37,081 nt of DNA from Rhodovibrionaceae bacterium. Lineage in GTDB: Bacteria > Pseudomonadota > Alphaproteobacteria > Kiloniellales > DSM-21159. The stretch is taken from positions 1 to 37,081 of the forward strand of contig JANQMX010000099.1 of assembly GCA_028279885.1 (NCBI GenBank), read 5' to 3'. The translations under genes were made by a program, and so were the position numbers. The notes under the pieces are model-generated. The model was not told the DNA's origin. It did not search any database and worked only from the letters and a program-made list of their open reading frames with translations. Shown in pieces: positions 31,559 to 37,081 of this stretch. Every line of letters begins with the position of its first letter. Positions within the stretch are counted from its first letter, which is position 1.

Positions 31559-32230
31559 ATGACCGGAGAGAAGGCGGACGCCTCGCTCCACGACAGCTTG
31601 GACCGCTTTCTCAGGCGGCATCCCGATCTTGATGGCCGTGCTCTGCTGAACATGGTGGAGCAGGCCGTCGAGCGGCAGTCCGTGCCTGCCGCCGGCGCAG
31701 ACAAGCCGCTGCAGAGTCAGCTCCGCGAGGACGCACAGGACCTCGCCGAGGTCATTCGCCGGGCGAGGGCGGACATCGCCGCCCTCAACCCGGAAGCCAT
31801 CACCGAAGAGCACCTTCCGGTGGCCGGCGAGGAGCTGGAGGCGATCGTCTCGGCGACCGAGACCGCGACCCACGAGATCATGGAGGCTGCGGAGGCCATT
31901 GAAGCAAGCCTCGAGCCCTGTCCACCTGAGGCGGCCGAGAGCATTTCCAATGCCGTGACCCAGATCTTCGAGGCCTGCAGCTTCCAAGACATCACGGGCC
32001 AGCGGATTTCCAAGGTGGTCAACGCGCTGCAACAGGTCGAGGCCAAGGTCGGCAACATGCTGGCGACCCTCGGCGGCCAGACAGGTCAATCCCCGGCGGC
32101 GCAGAGTGCGCCGGCCGCGCAGGAGCTGACCGATGAAGAACGTGAGCAGGCGCTGATGAACGGGCCGCAGTCGGTGGAGCAGGCGCCGAGCCAGGACGAC
32201 ATCGACGCGCTCTTCCAGAAACTTGGCTAG
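31559..32230 (+). CDS. cheZ: CheY-P phosphatase CheZ
   Basis: Removes phosphate from CheY-P to reset the motor. The 223-residue helical protein contains 'IFEACSFQDITGQRISKVVN', the CheZ active-site stretch with the Asp and Gln used in catalysis (QD-x-TGQ). A long helical region precedes it, and an Ala/Gln-rich linker leads to the C-terminal CheY-binding tail 'PSQDDIDALFQKLG'. GGGAG precedes the ATG. The stop overlaps the next gene's start. Confidence 0.92.
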   Translation: MTGEKADASLHDSLDRFLRRHPDLDGRALLNMVEQAVERQSVPAAGADKPLQSQLREDAQDLAEVIRRARADIAALNPEAITEEHLPVAGEELEAIVSATETATHEIMEAAEAIEASLEPCPPEAAESISNAVTQIFEACSFQDITGQRISKVVNALQQVEAKVGNMLATLGGQTGQSPAAQSAPAAQELTDEEREQALMNGPQSVEQAPSQDDIDALFQKLG

Positions 32231-32894
32231 CCAGCCGCCACAACCCTCAAACCCGAAGCCGAGCGGGCGGCCCGGCGATGCCAACATCATCGCGCTGCTC
32301 AGCTTGAAGCTGATGCTGCTCGCTTTCTTCCTGTTGCTTGTCTCCCTGTCTTCGCTGCAAGAGCAAAAGGTCATGCTCGTCATTGAGAGCGTCAACGACG
32401 TCTTCGACGGAAAGATCAAGGCGACGCGCTCCTTTCCCGTTTTCGAGTCGGCCTTGGACGAACTGAAGGGGGCGCAGGACCCGCGGCAAGACATCGCGCG
32501 CCTGTTCGAACAGTATCTGCCGGCCAGCCGGGTGGAGCCGCTGGAGCAGGGGGACAAACTGCGGATCACGCTTGAGCTGGAGCTCTTCTTTGCCGAGGGA
32601 GAAGGGGTGTTCAAGGTTGGCCCCGGACTGCTGCTCGATCGCCTGGTAACCCTGTTGCGCCGGAGCCAGGCGCTTGAGGACACACGGGTCGTGGCTCAGC
32701 AGGCTTTGCCGTCTTCGGACAGTGGACGCGACGGAGAGCTGAACCTGGCTGCCGACCGCATGGCCGTCCTGGCCCATGCCTTCGTCAAGCGCGGCTTGCC
32801 GCTTGAGCGCGTCTCCGCCGGATTCAACGACGTTCCGCCGGGACAGCTCTGGATTATCATCGAGAACATCTACGGCAATGACCCGAAAGGCTGA
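32223..32894 (+). CDS. MotB-like protein lacking the ion-binding Asp
   Basis: A 223-residue protein with a Pro-rich N-terminus, one membrane helix (about 21-45, 'NIIALLSLKLMLLAFFLLLV') and a periplasmic part whose end resembles an OmpA-like domain ('LAADRMAVLAHAFVKRGLPL', 'ERVSAGFNDVPPGQLWIIIE'). It aligns with the next gene's MotB-type helix through the FF pair, but the position of the essential Asp (eight residues before FF) is Ser here. The start is TTG at 32223, inside the cheZ stop region; the only in-frame ATG would delete half the membrane helix. Translation is probably coupled to cheZ. It may be an accessory stator subunit; ion conduction by it alone is unlikely. Confidence 0.7.
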   Translation: MASQPPQPSNPKPSGRPGDANIIALLSLKLMLLAFFLLLVSLSSLQEQKVMLVIESVNDVFDGKIKATRSFPVFESALDELKGAQDPRQDIARLFEQYLPASRVEPLEQGDKLRITLELELFFAEGEGVFKVGPGLLLDRLVTLLRRSQALEDTRVVAQQALPSSDSGRDGELNLAADRMAVLAHAFVKRGLPLERVSAGFNDVPPGQLWIIIENIYGNDPKG

Positions 32895-33633
32895 CGACCG
32901 ACGGACCCTCCCGGAGAGGACCGCGCTGCGCCTGTCTGACCTCGACCGGCTGCGGCCGGTCGCCGTCATGTCCGTCCCGGCGCCACCGGCCAGGCGTCAA
33001 AGCGGCAATGCCTGGATGGTGACCTTCACCGATCTGATCGCTTTGCTGCTGACCTTCTTCGTCATGGTCTTCGCCATGCGCGATGTGGAGGAGGACACTT
33101 GGCAGACCATCACCAACTCCTTCGTCACGGCGCTCGACACCATGCAAGAGGTCGAGGTCACCACGCCGCGCTTCAATCTCGATATCGAGCGGGTGGTGCG
33201 GGCCGAAGGCGAGGACCTGAACTACCTTTATACCGTCATCGAAAACCTGCTCGATCAAGAAAGCTTGATCGCTTCGGCGACACTCGAGGCACGTCCCACT
33301 GGCGTGGCGATTCAAGCGCCGCGCAACCGTCTGCTGGCGGCCGAACAGCAGTCCTTGTCCGATGAGGGGCAGGCGCTGCTGTTTCACCTGGCTGGCGTCT
33401 TGCGAAACCTGCCGAATGCGTTGGAGCTGGTCGTCGAGGTGCCCGGGCGCGCCGGCGACGATACGCGCATGGATGCCTGGGCGGAGGCCTTGCGTATTGG
33501 TGGGCTGCTCGCTGGCGGCCTGGCCGAAAGCGGCTACGTGACTCCGGTCGAGATTCGGGCGAAGTGGGCGCCGCATGACGAGCCGGGTGCTGCCCGAGTC
33601 GACCTTCTGATCCTACCTGATGCGAGACAGTAG
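32878..33633 (+). CDS. MotB-like stator protein
   Basis: A 251-residue protein with a basic cytoplasmic N-terminus, one membrane helix (about 45-63) in 'WMVTFTDLIALLLTFFVMVF', which carries the Asp that in MotB binds the driving ion, then a plug-like amphipathic stretch and a periplasmic OmpA-like region ('LSDEGQALLFHLAGVLRNLP', 'LELVVEVPG', 'AEALRIGGLLAGGL'). The peptidoglycan-binding motif is degenerate compared with classic MotB. ATG at 32878 overlaps the previous gene by 17 nt; the frame is open further upstream but that is a shadow. No motA is in the window, so its partner must be elsewhere. Confidence 0.75.
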   Translation: MTRKADDRRTLPERTALRLSDLDRLRPVAVMSVPAPPARRQSGNAWMVTFTDLIALLLTFFVMVFAMRDVEEDTWQTITNSFVTALDTMQEVEVTTPRFNLDIERVVRAEGEDLNYLYTVIENLLDQESLIASATLEARPTGVAIQAPRNRLLAAEQQSLSDEGQALLFHLAGVLRNLPNALELVVEVPGRAGDDTRMDAWAEALRIGGLLAGGLAESGYVTPVEIRAKWAPHDEPGAARVDLLILPDARQ

Positions 33634-33635
33634 AC

Positions 33636-36600
33636 ATGCGCCACCGCAGCATCGGGACCTGTCTTCCAATCCTTGCGTTTCTCGTCGCGTTGACCCTGGG
33701 CGGATTGCAGCCGGCAGCGGAGGAGCGTGTGAACGTTCGGGTCGGCAAGCATGACGGCTACGCCCGGTTGGTCTTCGATTGGGCGACGCCGATTGGCTAT
33801 CGCGCGCGGGTCGAGGACGGCCGATTGGTGCTCGAATTCGAGCGGGCCGCCGTCTTCGATCTGTCGCGGCTCACCGATCTGAGCGGCTATCTTGAACCGC
33901 CTGCGAGGGAGCTGAGCGGTGAACGGCTGAGCATTGCGCTGCGCAAGGATTGGCCGCTGAGTCACTTTCCGCTGGAAGCGAAGGTGGTCATTGACTTGCT
34001 CGGCGACGGCCTCCCCGACGAGGCCGTGGCAGGAGCGCCGGGGACGGCTACGGCGTCTCCCGCTGAAACAAGTCCAACCGTGCCGGCGGTGACGGAAAAG
34101 AAGGTGGACAAGGCGGTCGCACGCATTTCCTCGAAGCTGGCTTCGGCGGAGGAGGCTCCGAGCGAGATGGGCAGCCCGCTGCAGCTCTTGGCGCCCGAGC
34201 TTCTGCAGGCCATCGAAAGCAGAGACGTCCCGGGCGGGCCTGCTCCCGCCGCGGAGCCGGCGACGCCGTCAGAAGCCGTGGACTCGGGAGCCGTGGACTC
34301 GCGAGCCGCGGACTCTGCGACGCCAGCGCAGACGGTGCAGGCGGCTGCGCCACGCGGCAGCACGCCGCAGATCATCATCGATCGCATTGTCGAGCGGGCC
34401 GGTGAGTTGGCCGAGCCGGGCGCCGTGACCCTGACAATCACGCGTCTCGAAGAGGAAGACCCGCAGTTTGCAGCAACGGGCCTGACCACACCCTATTTCG
34501 AGCCGGCGCGGCTGCGCTTCGACTGGAACCAAGAGGTGCCGCTCGCCGCCTTTCAAAGGGGCCAAGAGGTTTGGCTCGCCTTTCGGGCGACCGCGCCGCA
34601 AGGCGTCGTAGAGCGGCTGAAGGCGCTTGTGCCGGAGCTGGTTTCGGCAAAGCGGCTTGACCCGCCTGAGGCCACCGTCTTTCGCTTGGAGGTGCCGCCT
34701 CTGATCGAAGCCCGCATCACCGCCAGTGGAGACGATTGGCTGATCGACCTGCGGCATCAGCCGCGGCCGCTGTCGGCACAGCTTGAAGCGAAGCCCGCCG
34801 GTCGAGGGGCACAGAGTCATCTTCAGGTGATGCTGGAGGCGGCCGAATCACCCATCCTGTTGGACGACCTGGAGCGCGGCGGTCAAGTGGCGCTGGTTGC
34901 CTCGGCGCGGCCGGGCCAGGCTGTCGGGCAGCAACGCCGTTTCCCCGGCATCACGCTGCTGAGCAGCCTTCAGGGTGTGGCTGTGCAGCTCGACGATCCC
35001 GCCACCAGGGTCCGCAGCAGCGAGCAGGGGGTTGCGATCCGGCGCCCCGGCGGGCTGCTGTCTTTGCCGGCAGCCGAAAGCGTTCCGCCGTTCGGCACGG
35101 CCGAAGAGGAGCCACCGCAGCGTCTCTTCGATCTGGCGGTTTGGCGGCGGGGTGCAGACGGCACCTTTGAGGCTGCCGAGCGCGCGCTGCAAAGCCAGAT
35201 CATTGCCAGCGATGAGGGTGCGCGCCTGGTCGCCCGGGTCGAACTGGCCAAGCTCTATTTCTCACACGGCTTCACCGATGAGGCGCTCGGGGTTCTTCAG
35301 CTGTTGGAGGACGAGCACCAGCGCGCTTTGCTCGACCCGGAACTGCTGCTGTTGACGGCTGCCGCGCACATCCTGCGCGGTGACCACGAGAAGGGCGCGC
35401 GGTTGCTGGGTCATCCGGCCTTGATCGGCGAAGCGGAAGCGCGCCTTTGGGAAGGCCTTCTGGCGGCAGAGCGGGAGAATTGGCCTTTGGCCGCCTACCG
35501 CTTCGACGAGACCAACAGTCTGATCGAGGACTATCTACCGCCGGTCCGCACGCGGCTCTTCCTCAGGGCGGCTGAAGCGGCCGCCGCGGTCGGCGACCGG
35601 GGTGAGGCGATGCGGCTGATCAAACGCTCGGAAGAAGAGGAGTTGAGCAGCCTCGAAGAGGCGGAGCACGATTACGTGCTCGGCCGGGTCCTCCTGGCGG
35701 ACCACGACCAAATAGGCGCACAAGAGCTGCTCGAACGCGTTGCCGGCGGCCGCCACGGCTATGCTTCTGTCAAGGCGCGGCTGGCGCTGATCGACCTCGG
35801 CCTGAAGAACGAGAGCCTCAGCGTCGACGATGCCATCGCTCAGCTGGAGCAGCTTCGCTTCGCCTGGCGCGGGGACGCCTTCGAGTTTGCTTTGCTGCGG
35901 CGCATCGCCGACTTGAACGAAAGCGTCGGGCGCTACCGTGAAACCCTGCGCGTCTTGCGCTCAGCCGCCGCGCACTTTCCCCACTTGCCCGAGCATGAGG
36001 CCATCGGCGAGCGCATGAACGCGCTCTTCCGGGACTTGTTCATCGGCGGCCGGGCCAAGCAACTCCCGCCGCTGACGGCGCTCTCGCTCTACGAGGAGTT
36101 TCGCGAGCTCTCGCCGGCGGGTGAGGAGGGCAGCCGCCTGGTCGGCTATCTGGCCGACCGCTTGGTAGAGGTCGATCTTCTCGGCCGGGCGACAGAGCTG
36201 CTGGAGGAGCAGATCACCTTCCGCCTCTCCGGGTTGGAGAAGGCGCGCATCGGCGCTCGGCTGGCCCTGATCTACCTCTTGGATCGGCGCCCGCGCGAAG
36301 CGCTGGCCGCACTGGAGCGCAGCGCTGCGGAGATGGAGTTGCCACTAGGCCTCGATCGCCAGCGCCGCTTTCTGGAAGCCCATGCCTATTTGGAGCTCGA
36401 TCGGGGCTTCGAGTCGCTGGCGCTGATCGAAGATGACGCCAGCCCTGAGGCGGAGCGGCTGCGCATCGATATTCTTTGGGAACTGCGTGAATGGGGCGCA
36501 GCGGCGGAGCTGATTGAACGTGGCCTGCCGGAGCCGACCTACAACGCCGCCTTGGACGAGGTGACCAGCGGTGATGTGCTGAGCCTGGCCGTCGCTCTGA

Positions 36601-36827
36601 CCTTGGGCAATCAGACCGACCGTCTGGCCCGGGTGCAGGACGCCTGGGGTGCGGCCATGGCCCGCGGCCCCCATGCGGAGAGTTTCGCGCTGTTGTCCGG
36701 CGATCTGACGGCGGAGCAGGTGAGCTCCGTGGCGCGCGAGCTGGCCAAGGTCAAGCAGGCGCAGGCCTTCATGAGCAACTACCGCGAGACCTTCGGGACA
36801 CTCGGCGAGGCCGACGAAAGCCTGTAG
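33636..36827 (+). CDS. Very large exported TPR-repeat protein of the motor cluster
   Basis: A 1063-residue protein with a signal peptide (about 1-29). Residues about 32-130 form an AMIN-like beta domain ('RVNVRVGKHDGYARLVFDWA'). A Pro/Ala/Ser-rich linker (about 130-240) contains AVDSG-AVDSR-AADSA repeats. A second beta-rich part (about 245-480) follows, including 'PARLRFDWNQEVPLAAFQRG'. Residues about 500-1060 are helical repeats of TPR/SEL type ('AKLYFSHGFTDEALGVLQLL', 'ARLALIYLLDRRPREALAAL'). It follows the MotB-like gene by 2 nt, so it belongs to the same operon. I do not recognise a named family. A periplasmic scaffold linking stators, MotE clients or peptidoglycan is plausible but inferred. 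Confidence 0.75.
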   Translation: MRHRSIGTCLPILAFLVALTLGGLQPAAEERVNVRVGKHDGYARLVFDWATPIGYRARVEDGRLVLEFERAAVFDLSRLTDLSGYLEPPARELSGERLSIALRKDWPLSHFPLEAKVVIDLLGDGLPDEAVAGAPGTATASPAETSPTVPAVTEKKVDKAVARISSKLASAEEAPSEMGSPLQLLAPELLQAIESRDVPGGPAPAAEPATPSEAVDSGAVDSRAADSATPAQTVQAAAPRGSTPQIIIDRIVERAGELAEPGAVTLTITRLEEEDPQFAATGLTTPYFEPARLRFDWNQEVPLAAFQRGQEVWLAFRATAPQGVVERLKALVPELVSAKRLDPPEATVFRLEVPPLIEARITASGDDWLIDLRHQPRPLSAQLEAKPAGRGAQSHLQVMLEAAESPILLDDLERGGQVALVASARPGQAVGQQRRFPGITLLSSLQGVAVQLDDPATRVRSSEQGVAIRRPGGLLSLPAAESVPPFGTAEEEPPQRLFDLAVWRRGADGTFEAAERALQSQIIASDEGARLVARVELAKLYFSHGFTDEALGVLQLLEDEHQRALLDPELLLLTAAAHILRGDHEKGARLLGHPALIGEAEARLWEGLLAAERENWPLAAYRFDETNSLIEDYLPPVRTRLFLRAAEAAAAVGDRGEAMRLIKRSEEEELSSLEEAEHDYVLGRVLLADHDQIGAQELLERVAGGRHGYASVKARLALIDLGLKNESLSVDDAIAQLEQLRFAWRGDAFEFALLRRIADLNESVGRYRETLRVLRSAAAHFPHLPEHEAIGERMNALFRDLFIGGRAKQLPPLTALSLYEEFRELSPAGEEGSRLVGYLADRLVEVDLLGRATELLEEQITFRLSGLEKARIGARLALIYLLDRRPREALAALERSAAEMELPLGLDRQRRFLEAHAYLELDRGFESLALIEDDASPEAERLRIDILWELREWGAAAELIERGLPEPTYNAALDEVTSGDVLSLAVALTLGNQTDRLARVQDAWGAAMARGPHAESFALLSGDLTAEQVSSVARELAKVKQAQAFMSNYRETFGTLGEADESL
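34275..34319 (+). repeat. In-frame 15-bp tandem repeat in the TPR gene
   Basis: GCCGTGGACTCGGGA (34275-34289), GCCGTGGACTCGCGA (34290-34304) and GCCGCGGACTCTGCG (34305-34319) encode AVDSG, AVDSR, AADSA. Unit length is a multiple of three, so copy-number change would keep the frame and only alter linker length. Confidence 0.85.
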
Positions 36828-36969
36828 GCTAGCGGGCCCTATCGCGACCCTCGGACCTGGTGCACTGCTGTCCGGTTAAACGTCGGGGCGCTGGCTGGAA
36901 GGCATTGCTTTGACTTGCGTATCGTCGCCGTCGACCGGATAGGAATTAGCCGGCAGATAGAGGCTTTTC

Positions 36970-37030
36970 GGCGCTGCGCGCTACCCCCCTCCCGGCGCTG
37001 CGCGCCGACCTCCCCCTCAAGGGGGGAGGT
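36970..37030. repeat. Dispersed GC-rich repeats at the window end
   Basis: The last 254 bp (36828-37081) hold no gene. GGCGCTGCGCGC occurs twice, at 36970-36981 and 36994-37005. A 9-bp perfect hairpin follows, ACCTCCCCC (37008-37016) with GGGGGAGGT (37022-37030) and a 5-nt loop. The hairpin resembles the element at 3235-3260. No U tract is present. Confidence 0.6.
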
Positions 37031-37081
37031 GTAAAGGGCTGCGGTGCCATCGCGATTCCCTCCCCCCAGCGAGGGCAGGGG

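Noticed and set aside
31070-32683. A 537-codon minus-strand frame opposite cheY, cheZ and the MotB-like gene
   Set aside because: It crosses several well-supported genes and has no recognisable motif.

Overview
The window is a high-GC bacterial chromosome segment dominated by flagellar genes. FliX (a flagellar assembly regulator known from Alphaproteobacteria), MotE, a DUF6468 protein, a FlgJ with only the rod-binding domain, and a DksA that has lost most zinc cysteines together point to an alphaproteobacterium, probably of the Rhodospirillales type. The order-level guess is inference. No rRNA, tRNA, CRISPR array, transposase or prophage gene was seen.

Layout. (1) 45-4581, minus strand: filament genes flaG-fliD-fliS, ending in a strong intrinsic terminator, and the flagellin gene fliC with its own RpoN (sigma-54) promoter and terminator-like hairpin. 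(2) 4773-10418, plus strand: a TPR plus GT41 (OGT/SPINDLY type) glycosyltransferase next to flagellin, a PF04989-family sugar O-methyltransferase-like protein, and two transporters (EamA and MFS). (3) 10415-15456, minus strand: a tightly coupled nucleotide-sugar operon, rfbF-rfbG-C-methyltransferase-RmlC-like epimerase-reductase-acyltransferase, predicted to make a CDP-linked 3-C-methyl-6-deoxyhexose. (4) 15564-20836, minus strand: flgI-flgJ-flgN-flgK-flgL-fliW behind an RpoN promoter, running straight toward rfbF. (5) 20837-24466: a divergent fliX/flgI region into which a D-amino-acid-oxidase-like gene is inserted, then fliX, dksA and dispersed palindromic repeats. (6) 24467-27841, minus strand: flgF-flgG-flgA-flgH behind an RpoN promoter, ending in an intrinsic terminator. 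(7) 28103-36827, plus strand: fliL-fliM-DUF6468-motE, then cheY-cheZ, two tandem MotB-like genes and a very large periplasmic TPR protein.

How it works together. Regions 1, 4 and 6 build rod, L/P rings, hook-filament junction, cap and filament. Region 7 supplies switch, motor and chemotaxis output. Regions 2 and 3 look like a flagellin glycosylation island: a sugar pathway, a sugar methyltransferase and a flagellin-adjacent protein glycosyltransferase.

Most notable points: the oxidoreductase at 21250-22857 reads as a circularly permuted D-amino-acid oxidase, with the C-terminal YGHGG segment ahead of the FAD Rossmann motif, and it is bracketed by a 118-bp direct repeat at a constant offset of 2020 bp; the branched-sugar pathway embedded in flagellar genes; and two tandem MotB-like proteins of which one has Ser in place of the ion-binding Asp.
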